Shown: positions 26,767 to 34,655 of the stretch, piece after piece
Layout of the letters: every line of letters begins with the position of its first letter
Position numbering within the stretch: position 1 is the first letter of the stretch
NCBI GenBank assembly: GCA_964556005.1
Contig: CAZKUR010000032.1
Location: 1 to 43,016 of the forward strand
Direction: 5' to 3'
DNA length: 43,016 nucleotides
Source of the DNA: CAZKUR01 sp964556005
GTDB lineage: Bacteria; Bacteroidota; Ignavibacteria; Ignavibacteriales; Ignavibacteriaceae
Notes under the pieces: model-generated
Database searches by the model: none
What the model was told of the DNA's origin: nothing
What the model saw: the letters and a program-made list of their open reading frames with translations, nothing else
Position numbers and translations under genes: made by a program

Positions 26767-27831
26767 TTGAAAATAGGAATAGACATAAAAGCGGCATTTG
26801 AAGAAAAGCGCTCAGGTATTGGCAATTATGTTTATCACCTTGTAAAAAATTTATTGGCTGTCGATAAAAAAAATGAATATTATCTTTATTCTCCGAAAGA
26901 GGAAATTAATTTCCTGAAGAGTGAAAATGCTGTTACCGTCAACAGGAAAAATCCTCTCTCTCTTCTAAGGAAACTTGATGTTTTCCACGGCCCGGATTTT
27001 AAGCTTATGCCTGTTAAAGCAAAAAAGAAAATTGTCACTATTCACGATGCAGCCAGCTTTAATGAAGAAGATTACATGTCTTCGGACTTTAAAAAATTAA
27101 CACAAAATAAAATTATTAAGTCAATAAAAGATTCCGACTTAATTATAACAATCAGTCAAAGCGTAAAAGATGAGTTGATAAAATATTGTAATTTGAACGA
27201 TGATAATATTAAAGTTGTATATCACGGTATTAATGAAGAGCTTGGACTGTTGCCTGAAAGGATAAATAAAGAAGAAGTGTTACAAAAATATGACATTAAA
27301 ATACCTTACTTTTTATTTGTCGGAAATTTGGAGACAAGGAAAAATATTTCAACTCTTATAAAAGCATTTAATATTTTCACAAATAATTACGACAGCAAAC
27401 ATCAACTAGTGCTAATCGGGAAAGCCGGGTACGGTTATGAAAAAATAAAAGAAGAGCTAAACGCTTCACCACAGAAAAAAGATATCAAGGAATTAGGCTG
27501 GGTTGATGACAGTGAACTTTCGATTATATATTCGTCGGCTGAAATTTTTGTCTTCCCGACTTTGTATGAAGGATTCGGTTTCCCTGTGCTTGAGGCAATG
27601 AAGTTTAAGCTGCCGGTAATTGCTTCGGATTTACCGGTTATGAAAGAAATTGCAGGCGATGCAGCAGCGTTCGTGAATCCCTTTTCGCCGGAAGAAATTT
27701 CTAAAACTATGTACAATATTTCTTCCGATGCCACAAGAAAAAATAAATTTATTAATTTGGGGCTTGAACGAAATAAACTATTCACCTGGCAGAAAACTGC
27801 AGAAAAAATGATTAGTATTTATGAATCCTGA
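26767..27831 (+). CDS. Glycosyltransferase family 4 (GT-B fold)
   Basis: The 354-residue protein has the opening GIDIKAAFEEKRSGIGNYVY of GT4 mannosyl- or glucosyl-type transferases. It has the FVGNLETRKNISTLIKAF block that starts the donor-binding half. The E-x7-E type sugar-nucleotide motif is in LYEGFGFPVLEAM. It likely adds a sugar to a lipid-linked glycan on the inner face of the membrane. The start is a TTG at 26767: no ATG precedes the conserved GIDIK segment in frame. The stop overlaps the next gene, an O-antigen-ligase-like protein, by 11 bases, which ties both to surface polysaccharide synthesis. Confidence 0.9.
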   Translation: MKIGIDIKAAFEEKRSGIGNYVYHLVKNLLAVDKKNEYYLYSPKEEINFLKSENAVTVNRKNPLSLLRKLDVFHGPDFKLMPVKAKKKIVTIHDAASFNEEDYMSSDFKKLTQNKIIKSIKDSDLIITISQSVKDELIKYCNLNDDNIKVVYHGINEELGLLPERINKEEVLQKYDIKIPYFLFVGNLETRKNISTLIKAFNIFTNNYDSKHQLVLIGKAGYGYEKIKEELNASPQKKDIKELGWVDDSELSIIYSSAEIFVFPTLYEGFGFPVLEAMKFKLPVIASDLPVMKEIAGDAAAFVNPFSPEEISKTMYNISSDATRKNKFINLGLERNKLFTWQKTAEKMISIYES

Positions 27832-28993
27832 TAAATTTAACCAAACAATAAAGTGGGGAATTTTATTATTGGCTGTAAGCTTAATTTTCTCGCTTGCAAT
27901 TTCGCAAGCGATAGTTGTTCTGTTAGTCTTGGTGTGGATAGTCAAATTAATTGTAACTAAAAAAAGTACTTTTAAAATAAACCCGTTCCTATATCCGTTC
28001 TTAGCTTTTATTGCTGCAAGAATTATTTCGGTTTTCTTTTCAGTCGACTTTTCAACAAGCGCACAAATATTCAATAAAGAAATTTTCTTCTATCTCCTGT
28101 TTTTCATCTTCGTCGACAGTTTCCCTATTAACGACCGTAAATTTATTAAGCAGTTTGTTTATATTTTAATAATCGCTGCAGTTGCTGCAAGTATAATCGG
28201 TATTATGAAAGTTCTCTTGGGTGCGGAAGAAAGAGCTTCCTCCACTACTTCCGGCTACAGTACTTTGGGAATGTTCTTAACGGTGATCTTTGGAGTTGTT
28301 ATTGCATTAGGCAATAACAAAGATTTCTTTCCAAAAAAAATTCTTTGGCTGTCATGCATTGCCATACTTGTAGCAGGAGTGCTTTTTACATTCAACCGTA
28401 CTCATTGGGGAATAGTAGCGTTCATTTTTGTTTTGATAGGATTTATGCGTGAAAGGAAAGCGCTTTTAATTATTGCTGCTGCAGCCGCAATTTTAATTGC
28501 CGTTATTCCTTCTCTAAGAGAAAGATTTTACGAATTAATATTTTTCACTCAAAATCTTTCCGATAGAAATATACTTTGGGATGGAGCATTCTCAATCTTT
28601 TTTAAGCACCCGATTTTCGGATTCGGGCCGAGAACATTTAGAGAGATATTTCCCCTGTTTTCTCAATTAGCAGATAAAGGAATTTCAAGCTGGCACTGTG
28701 ATTATCTGCAGGTTTACATGGGAAGCGGCATTTTAGGTTTCCTTTCATTTATCTGGCTTGAAGTCTCAATTTATTATTATTCATTTAAGCTTCTCAGAAG
28801 TAAAAAGTTAGAGTCCTTTTATAAGGATTTAACTTTGTCTATTGTCCTGGGAATGACTGCTTTTTACTTAACTGCAATTGTCGGCGGATTTATTTTCGAT
28901 CCAATTTCATCTTTATTATACCTTATGCTGTTAGGTTTTCTTGCATTGATTGTTTTGATGGAGAAGGGAATAATTGTAAGCGATATGAAATAA
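27821..28993 (+). CDS. O-antigen ligase/polymerase-like membrane protein (Wzy_C family)
   Basis: The 390-residue protein has about ten hydrophobic helices. A large loop carries FNRTHWGIVAFIFVLIGF, NILWDGAFSIFFKHPIFGFG and HCDYLQVYMGSGILGF, the pattern of WaaL/Wzy O-antigen ligases (His and Arg around the FGFGP region). Such proteins transfer or polymerise lipid-linked glycans on the periplasmic face. Ligase and polymerase cannot be told apart from sequence. It overlaps the glycosyltransferase gene by 11 bases. The nucleotidyltransferase gene starts 101 bases later. Confidence 0.85.
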   Translation: MNPDKFNQTIKWGILLLAVSLIFSLAISQAIVVLLVLVWIVKLIVTKKSTFKINPFLYPFLAFIAARIISVFFSVDFSTSAQIFNKEIFFYLLFFIFVDSFPINDRKFIKQFVYILIIAAVAASIIGIMKVLLGAEERASSTTSGYSTLGMFLTVIFGVVIALGNNKDFFPKKILWLSCIAILVAGVLFTFNRTHWGIVAFIFVLIGFMRERKALLIIAAAAAILIAVIPSLRERFYELIFFTQNLSDRNILWDGAFSIFFKHPIFGFGPRTFREIFPLFSQLADKGISSWHCDYLQVYMGSGILGFLSFIWLEVSIYYYSFKLLRSKKLESFYKDLTLSIVLGMTAFYLTAIVGGFIFDPISSLLYLMLLGFLALIVLMEKGIIVSDMK

Positions 28994-29094
28994 ATTTCCA
29001 ACCGGTTCTAAGTTTTGAATTAAGATTAACCGCCGGATTCAATTCACAAAAGGATGAAACCTATAAAAATTATTTGTAATTTATACATCGGAAA

Positions 29095-30618
29095 TTGAAT
29101 ATAATTTTAGGAACAATCTTGAAAGATAAAAAAGAAATTAACTCGATTATTGCGGAACTCTCATCAAATATAAATTACGATGTTCATGAAGCCGCTATAA
29201 TTTTGGCTGCCGGACACGGTAAAAGAATTAAATCCCAAACATCAAAAATGCTTCATAAAATCTGGGGCATTCCAACTGTTGAAAGAGTTTACAGGGCAGC
29301 AATAGAAGGAATAAACGGTATTAACATTGTTACGGTTGTCGGAATAAAAGCCGGAGATGTAGTGGAAGTTATCGGGAAAAGACCGAACTGTGTTTTTGCA
29401 TACCAGGAATCGCAAAACGGAACCGGGCACGCAGTCCAGGTTGCTCTTTCCAAAATAGATAAAAAACTGTTCGACGGTATCGTATATATTCTTCCGGGCG
29501 ACATGGGCTTGATGGATAAAGAGTCGATGAAACACTTTAGGGAGGATTTTATCGAATCAAACAGCGATATGATGGTGCTGACCGGAATATACAAAGGCGA
29601 CCCAAAAGATAATTCATACGGAAGAATAGTACGTGTAAAAAAATTAGATGCACACGGAAGCCCGTCCGGAGAGGATGAAGGGAAAGTAATCGAGATCATC
29701 GAACATAAAGACATACTTGCTTTGCCGGAGGATAAATCGTACAAAGTTGAATTTAAAGGTAAGACATATCAATTCACCAAACATGAATTAATCAATAACA
29801 ATGAATTTAACTCCGGTGTTTATGCATTTCGTTTCAAAAAACTTATAGAATTAATTTACTCACTTTCGAGCAATAACGTTCAGAAAGAAATTTACGTTAC
29901 CGATTTAATTGCACTGTTTAATAAAGCGGGTTATTCCGTTACCGCTGCAAGCCCTAAAAACAATAATGTTGTTATGGGATTTAATAATAAATCGGTTCTC
30001 AAAAAGATGGAGACACTTGCCAGAAAACAAATTTACGAAAGGCTTAAAGACATAATTGAAATCCAGGACCAGGAAGATTTCTTCATCGATGAGAAAGTTG
30101 TTGACGATATTATTAAAATGGATAAGGACGGTGTGCCGCTTGACATCAGCATAGACAAAGGTGTTTATATTGGCAAGGGAGTAAAGCTTAATTATAATAT
30201 GACTCTGAAAAAGAATGTTTTTGTAGAAGGTAATGTTCAATTCGGGAAAGATGTAACTGTTGCGCAGAATGTTCACCTTTCATGTTTCCCCAGCCAAACC
30301 TTAAAGATCGGGGATGGTGTTTCTATTCTTTGGGGCGACATCATCAAAGGAAATATTATCATCGGTGATAACTCAAGAATTGAATCCAGCGTCAACATGA
30401 CAGGCAGTGATGATTTCCCATTAAGAATTGGCAAAAATGTTTTGATTAAAGGAACAAGCTACCTGTTCGGCACTATCGTTGAAGATGATGTTTTGATTGA
30501 GCATTGTGTGCTGATTAAGAAAAGAGTTGATAGAATTATTAATAAGCACGGCAAAGTTCAGCCTGTAATGTTTTACCTTCCGCAGCCCAAAGGAATAGAT
30601 GCAGTTGAAGATTTGTGA
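29095..30618 (+). CDS. GlmU-like sugar nucleotidyltransferase with left-handed beta-helix
   Basis: The 507-residue protein has an extra N-terminal ~33 residues, then the nucleotidyltransferase motif LAAGHGKRIKSQTSKMLHKI. Next come QESQNGTGHAVQVAL and LPGDMGLMD (metal and UDP-sugar site). A C-terminal hexapeptide beta-helix (~345-490) is seen as repeats such as GVYIGKGVKL and FGKDVTVAQN. It is related to GlmU UDP-GlcNAc pyrophosphorylases. The acetyltransferase signature expected near the C-terminus (NYKHxT and an AGAxxxNY loop) is not visible, so it probably does only the uridylyltransfer step. The start is a TTG; no in-frame ATG precedes the domain. It follows glycan genes, which suits an activated-sugar supply. 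Confidence 0.82.
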   Translation: MNIILGTILKDKKEINSIIAELSSNINYDVHEAAIILAAGHGKRIKSQTSKMLHKIWGIPTVERVYRAAIEGINGINIVTVVGIKAGDVVEVIGKRPNCVFAYQESQNGTGHAVQVALSKIDKKLFDGIVYILPGDMGLMDKESMKHFREDFIESNSDMMVLTGIYKGDPKDNSYGRIVRVKKLDAHGSPSGEDEGKVIEIIEHKDILALPEDKSYKVEFKGKTYQFTKHELINNNEFNSGVYAFRFKKLIELIYSLSSNNVQKEIYVTDLIALFNKAGYSVTAASPKNNNVVMGFNNKSVLKKMETLARKQIYERLKDIIEIQDQEDFFIDEKVVDDIIKMDKDGVPLDISIDKGVYIGKGVKLNYNMTLKKNVFVEGNVQFGKDVTVAQNVHLSCFPSQTLKIGDGVSILWGDIIKGNIIIGDNSRIESSVNMTGSDDFPLRIGKNVLIKGTSYLFGTIVEDDVLIEHCVLIKKRVDRIINKHGKVQPVMFYLPQPKGIDAVEDL

Positions 30619-30641
30619 GAATGCATAAGAAAGTATTAAAT

Positions 30642-30670
30642 AAAAAAGGCTCTTCAAAAAGTGAAGAGCC
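30642..30670 (-). terminator. rpsT intrinsic terminator
   Basis: GGCTCTTCA (30648-30656) and TGAAGAGCC (30662-30670) form a perfect nine-base stem with a five-base loop. On the minus strand it is followed by TTTTTTATTT. It lies 38 bases past the rpsT stop, so it terminates rpsT. On the plus strand no T-run follows. Confidence 0.88.
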
Positions 30671-30707
30671 CAAATCTTGAGGTAAGTAAGTTATACGTAA
30701 CGTAACT

Positions 30708-30971
30708 TTATTCAGCCGCAGTTAAGCTATTTAAATGCTTAGTTAATCTTGATTTTTTCCTCGCGGCATTATTTTTATGAATCCGGTTTTTAACCGAACT
30801 CTTGTCCAGCAAAGCAACGGCTTCTTTATAAAGCTTTTCAGCTTCCGCCTTATCTGTAGAAGATAAAGTCCTTTTAACTTTTGTCTTAATTTCCGACTTA
30901 ATGCTTTTGTTGGAAATTCTTTTCTTTTCGTTTGATCGAATACGTTTCTTAGCTGATTTATGTGATGCCAT
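30708..30971 (-). CDS. rpsT: 30S ribosomal protein S20
   Basis: bS20 binds 16S rRNA early in small-subunit assembly. The 87-residue, Lys/Arg-rich, all-helical protein starts MASHKSAKKRIRSNEKKRIS and has the C-terminal VKNRIHKNNAARKKSRLTKH block typical of the family. The gene stands alone with its own terminator and is divergent from queE; the 119-base gap holds both promoters. Confidence 0.97.
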   Translation of the reverse strand: MASHKSAKKRIRSNEKKRISNKSIKSEIKTKVKRTLSSTDKAEAEKLYKEAVALLDKSSVKNRIHKNNAARKKSRLTKHLNSLTAAE

Positions 30972-31090
30972 CTGACAATTTTTCCTTTTGCAATAGATTA
31001 AAAACGAACAACAAATATAGATATTAGTATATTTGATGTCAAACTTCAGTTTATTAATTTTAAGCTCAATTTGGATGAAATTGAATAAGA

Positions 31091-31729
31091 ATGCTTAAAG
31101 TAAATGAAATATACTACTCTATTCAAGGAGAGAGTTCGAAAGCCGGGCTGCCTTGTGTTTTCATCAGACTTACGTATTGCAACTTACGATGCACATACTG
31201 TGATACAGAATATGCTTTTTATAACGGGAAAGATTTTTCAATCACCGGAATAATAGAGCAAGTTAAAAAATATCAATGCAATCTGGTTGAGGTTACGGGA
31301 GGAGAACCTTTATTCCAGGAAGAGTGCTATGAACTTCTGCATCAACTATGTGAAGAAGGATTTGAAGTTATGCTTGAAACAGGCGGAAGCCTGCCGGTAA
31401 AGGAAGTTGATAAAAGAGTAAAAATTATTATGGATTTGAAATGCCCCTCAAGCGGCATGATAAAGAAAAATCTTTACGAGAATATTGATTATTTAAAACC
31501 GCAAGATGAAGTTAAATTCGTCATCGGAAATCGGGAAGATTATGAATGGAGTAAAGAGATTATCAACAAATTTAATCTTGATAAAAAATGTGCTGTGCTG
31601 ATTTCGCCTGTTTTCGGGAAAATAGATTTTGTCGATATTGTTAACTGGATTCTATCTGATAATTTAAATGTAAGATTTCAATTGCAGATACATAAATTTA
31701 TCTGGGAACCGGATAGAAAAGGAGTATAA
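31091..31729 (+). CDS. queE: 7-carboxy-7-deazaguanine synthase
   Basis: QueE is a radical SAM enzyme that converts 6-carboxytetrahydropterin to 7-carboxy-7-deazaguanine on the way to queuosine. The iron-sulfur Cys are Cys30, Cys34 and Cys37 (LTYCNLRCTYCDTEYAF). The opening YYSIQGESSKAGLPCVFIRL binds substrate and magnesium. VTGGEPLFQ is the usual GGEP motif of radical SAM proteins. The 212-residue length is normal. The stop overlaps the queD start (TAATG), so the two steps are translationally coupled. queC and queF are not in the window. Confidence 0.95.
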   Translation: MLKVNEIYYSIQGESSKAGLPCVFIRLTYCNLRCTYCDTEYAFYNGKDFSITGIIEQVKKYQCNLVEVTGGEPLFQEECYELLHQLCEEGFEVMLETGGSLPVKEVDKRVKIIMDLKCPSSGMIKKNLYENIDYLKPQDEVKFVIGNREDYEWSKEIINKFNLDKKCAVLISPVFGKIDFVDIVNWILSDNLNVRFQLQIHKFIWEPDRKGV

Positions 31730-32148
31730 TGAAAATAGCAAAAGAATTTAACTGGGATATGGGACATCGCTTACCGGAACATTTCGGCAAATGCAAGAAT
31801 GTCCACGGGCATTCCTACAAAATGATAATTGAATTGGACGGTACGTTAAATGAAAAAAGTATGGTGATGGATTATTATGATCTTAAAAGTGTTGTCAACC
31901 CGGTTATCGAAAAATTAGATCATGCGTTCATGGTTTATGAAGAAGACAAAGAAATGATTTCCGCATTAGAAAAATTAAATTCAAAAAAAATTGTAGTGAA
32001 TTTTCAATCTACTGTTGAAAATATTTGCATTTACATTTTAAATGAAGTAAGAAAGTTTAATTTCCCATTCAATGTCAAATCTATTAATGTTAGAATTCAT
32101 GAATCCCCTGATGATTATGCGGAAGAGACTATCGTTTTGAAAGATTAA
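31729..32148 (+). CDS. queD: 6-carboxy-5,6,7,8-tetrahydropterin synthase
   Basis: QueD makes 6-carboxytetrahydropterin from dihydroneopterin triphosphate, the substrate for QueE. Zinc ligands are His13, His26 and His28, and the catalytic Cys is Cys22 (GHRLPEHFGKCKNVHGHSY). The later segment VMDYYDLKSVV and the LDHAFM His complete the active site. The 139-residue length is normal. The gene order queE-queD is reversed relative to the pathway order. Confidence 0.95.
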   Translation: MKIAKEFNWDMGHRLPEHFGKCKNVHGHSYKMIIELDGTLNEKSMVMDYYDLKSVVNPVIEKLDHAFMVYEEDKEMISALEKLNSKKIVVNFQSTVENICIYILNEVRKFNFPFNVKSINVRIHESPDDYAEETIVLKD

Positions 32149-32176
32149 AAAATCCTTACAATATCCAAAACATTTC

Positions 32177-32291
32177 TAACTAACTATACAAAAAGATTTT
32201 AACCACATAGAAACATAAGACACATAGTATTGAATTCTATGTTTTCTACTGTGCCTATGTGGTTAAAAAAATTGTACAGAAGCGTTAGTTA
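32177..32291. repeat. Imperfect inverted-repeat element between queD and the symporter gene
   Basis: The inner arms TTTTAACCACATAG (32197-32210) and CTATGTGGTTAAAA (32255-32268) are perfect 14-base inverts. The outer arms TAACTAAC (32177-32184) and GTTAGTTA (32284-32291) match too, with imperfect sequence between. CATAG/CTATG repeats lie inside. At 115 bases between convergent genes it fits a palindromic repeat of the MITE/REP type, and may also stop transcription from both sides. Confidence 0.65.
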
Positions 32292-32298
32292 CGGAACA

Positions 32299-33759
32299 CT
32301 AGTCACTTACGGTACTTTTCCCAAAATTTTTCCGGAAAATCGTTGCTATATATCCAACCGATAATGTTATTACTACACCGATAAGAGTAAACCATGTCCA
32401 GGCGGTAAGCTTCGTTAAAATAACAACGGTCATTCCCATCAAGCCTGCTGAGAATGCAATCAAAGCTTCCTTTTGTTTTGCATCTTTAACAATTATTCCT
32501 AATAAAAAAGTACCAAGTAATCCGCCGTATGTAAATGAAGAAATGCTCAACGCAAGTTCGACAACTGCTTGATTTGATTGGATAAATAATAATGCTGCGA
32601 TAACCAATAATCCCGCCCATGCAATTGTGAATAACCTGGATATTTTCAACTGCTGATTTTCATTATATTTTTTCCCGAACCGAGGAAGAAATAAATCAAT
32701 TATGGTTGATGAAGAAAGCGAACTTATCGAACCGGCAAGCGTGGACATAGCGGCAGCAAACAAACCGGCAATGATCAACCCGGATAAGCCTTCCGGTAAA
32801 ACATTAATTATAAACATCGGAAAGATTTCATCGCTGCGGATGTTCATCTTGCCATAATAGCAGTAGAGCAGAACTCCTAATAATAGAAATATTGCAAATT
32901 GAAAAATCACAATTATGCCGCTTCCGATTACAGCTTTTTGACTTCCCTTAAGATTCTTTGTTGTCAATAACCTCTGTACGATTAGCTGATCCGTTCCGTG
33001 CGATGCCATCGATAAAAATGCTCCGCCTAAAATTCCCCCGATTAAAGTATACGGATGGCTAAAAAACCCGGCAAATCCGTTTTCGAAACCTAAATGTATG
33101 AAAGATAATTTGCCGCTGTTTGTCCCGATATTTATGAATGTATCCCAGCCGTTTGGCAGAAGCTTTAATATAAAAATTCCCGATATTACCGCCCCAATCA
33201 GGTAAACAAACATCTGCAAAACATCTACCCAGATTACTCCTCTAACACCGCCTGTGTATGTATAAACAAGCGTAACTATTGCAATAATAATTATTGCTGC
33301 AGGATAGCTGATGCCGAGAAGTAATTTAAGCGGGATAGCAGTAGCGAACAGCCTAACACCGTCCGCGGCCGTTCGTGTAAATAAAAATACAATCGAAGCA
33401 TATGAACGAACCGGACCGCCGAACCTGTGCTCAAGAAAAGTGTATGCAGTTTTTAATTCACCTTTTTCGTAAGCAGGTAAAAACACGTACGCCACAACTA
33501 TACGCCCAAGCAAATAGCCTAATGCTAATTGAAGGAAATTTAAATTGGTTAAATATGCAAGGCCGGGGATCGAAATGAAAGTCAAAGTGCTTGTTTCGGC
33601 AGCTACAACGGAAAAGCAAACAGCCAGCCATGGAACAACATTAGAACCTAAGAAATAATCTTTAATATCTCTATTTTTTCCCCCGGCTTTTGACCCGATG
33701 ACTGCAATCCCGATTAAATAAACAATAATGATAACGTAATCGAGAGTTCTTCCGTGCAA
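32299..33759 (-). CDS. Sodium/solute symporter (SSS family)
   Basis: The 486-residue inner-membrane protein has about thirteen hydrophobic helices. The family pattern appears early (WLAVCFSVVAAETSTLTFIS), in the TGGVRGVIWVDVLQMFVYLI block, and in the AAAMSTLAGSISSLSS segment that forms part of the sodium site. Substrate cannot be read from sequence; relatives carry sialic acid, sugars, proline or pantothenate. The start is a TTG at 33759, placed 9 bases after the STAS stop and preceded by AGGTAA. It is the last gene of a seven-gene run, so its expression may follow that of ligA and rsmB. Confidence 0.9.
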   Translation of the reverse strand: MHGRTLDYVIIIVYLIGIAVIGSKAGGKNRDIKDYFLGSNVVPWLAVCFSVVAAETSTLTFISIPGLAYLTNLNFLQLALGYLLGRIVVAYVFLPAYEKGELKTAYTFLEHRFGGPVRSYASIVFLFTRTAADGVRLFATAIPLKLLLGISYPAAIIIIAIVTLVYTYTGGVRGVIWVDVLQMFVYLIGAVISGIFILKLLPNGWDTFINIGTNSGKLSFIHLGFENGFAGFFSHPYTLIGGILGGAFLSMASHGTDQLIVQRLLTTKNLKGSQKAVIGSGIIVIFQFAIFLLLGVLLYCYYGKMNIRSDEIFPMFIINVLPEGLSGLIIAGLFAAAMSTLAGSISSLSSSTIIDLFLPRFGKKYNENQQLKISRLFTIAWAGLLVIAALLFIQSNQAVVELALSISSFTYGGLLGTFLLGIIVKDAKQKEALIAFSAGLMGMTVVILTKLTAWTWFTLIGVVITLSVGYIATIFRKNFGKSTVSD

Positions 33760-33768
33760 AAGCGTTAC

Positions 33769-34119
33769 CTACTTTTCTTTTTCAAGTTCGCTCATTGCTT
33801 CGTCAACATTTTCGCAAACCGGAAGCACTTTGTCTAATCGTGTTATTTTTATTAGGGAATAAACCTTATCGGAAGGAGCGGCTATTCTCATGCTGCCGCC
33901 TGTTGAATTTAAAATTCTGTTTGCCACAAGAATTGCACTTAGACCTGAACTGTCGCAGTTTTCAACTTCGCTTAAATCAAGCACCAATTTTGTAACCCCT
34001 TCAACTTTAAGCAAAAGCGTGAATTCTCCTTTTACCAAACCGGAAATATTTGTATCTAATCTTTTTTCATTCAACTTAAAAATAGTAATGTTATTTACGC
34101 GCTTAATTTCAAAATTCAT
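33769..34119 (-). CDS. STAS-domain protein, anti-sigma factor antagonist type
   Basis: The 116-residue single-domain protein has the STAS core KLVLDLSEVENCDSSGLSAI, where the second Ser of the DSSG motif is the usual phosphorylation site of SpoIIAA/RsbV-type antagonists. These bind an anti-sigma kinase and are switched off by phosphorylation. The frame is open back to 34146, but the ATG at 34119 has an AAGGGA site 6 bases upstream and avoids overlap, so I use it. No kinase or phosphatase lies nearby; the partner is unknown. Confidence 0.88.
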   Translation of the reverse strand: MNFEIKRVNNITIFKLNEKRLDTNISGLVKGEFTLLLKVEGVTKLVLDLSEVENCDSSGLSAILVANRILNSTGGSMRIAAPSDKVYSLIKITRLDKVLPVCENVDEAMSELEKEK

Positions 34120-34127
34120 TATTTCCC

Positions 34128-34655
34128 TTAAAACATTTTTATGCAATTTAAGAAATTTTTATACGAAATTTCCGGATTCCTTCCGAGATTCCTAACTTGG
34201 AAATTATAATATCTGTCGGAATCTTTTTTAACGAATCCCATTCTCAATTTCGGATTTAGTAACACTGCGGTATAACTGTAAAACAAATTCTCTTTTCGAT
34301 TCAAATCAAGAACAGCATTTATATTTTTGAACTTCAACTTTTCTATGAACTTATGCTTGGGCAATTCGAGCCAGTTAACATCGATGATTCCATATTCAAT
34401 CGCTTTGCTTCTTAAGTTAAACGGAAGAAGGCTGACTTTAAAATCATGCATAAGCAGGTAGATGTTTTTATTGGTATACTCCAAACCGGAAACCAAACCT
34501 AAAGACTGCTTAAAATCTTCTTCTTCTTCAGGCAGCATGATTAAAAGATTAGCGGTATTGCTGAAAGCATCAAGGAAAGAAATGCTCACATCAGTGTGCT
34601 TACGTAAATTCCATTTTACAATGACTCTTGCAATTGATGTTTTTATCATACTCAT
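34128..34655 (-). CDS. Conserved protein of unknown function, DUF6913-like
   Basis: The 175-residue protein has no signal or membrane helix. Its middle and end (VLDLNRKENLFYSYTAVLLN, then PKLRMGFVKKDSDRYYNFQV) resemble a Bacteroidota family in which a DL/DLN strand is followed by Ser/Tyr-rich helices and a KxGF segment, which I recall as DUF6913. The start overlaps the ligA stop by one base (TAATG), so it is translated right after DNA ligase. Function unknown. Confidence 0.7.
   Translation of the reverse strand: MSMIKTSIARVIVKWNLRKHTDVSISFLDAFSNTANLLIMLPEEEEDFKQSLGLVSGLEYTNKNIYLLMHDFKVSLLPFNLRSKAIEYGIIDVNWLELPKHKFIEKLKFKNINAVLDLNRKENLFYSYTAVLLNPKLRMGFVKKDSDRYYNFQVRNLGRNPEISYKNFLNCIKMF

Noticed and set aside
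29242..30657. Several minus-strand frames of 78-151 codons across the nucleotidyltransferase gene
   Set aside because: All lie opposite a gene with clear motifs and show no family features of their own.
32197..32268. CRISPR-like repeat structure between queD and the symporter
   Set aside because: Only one inverted-repeat unit is present; there are no direct repeats with spacers and no cas genes.
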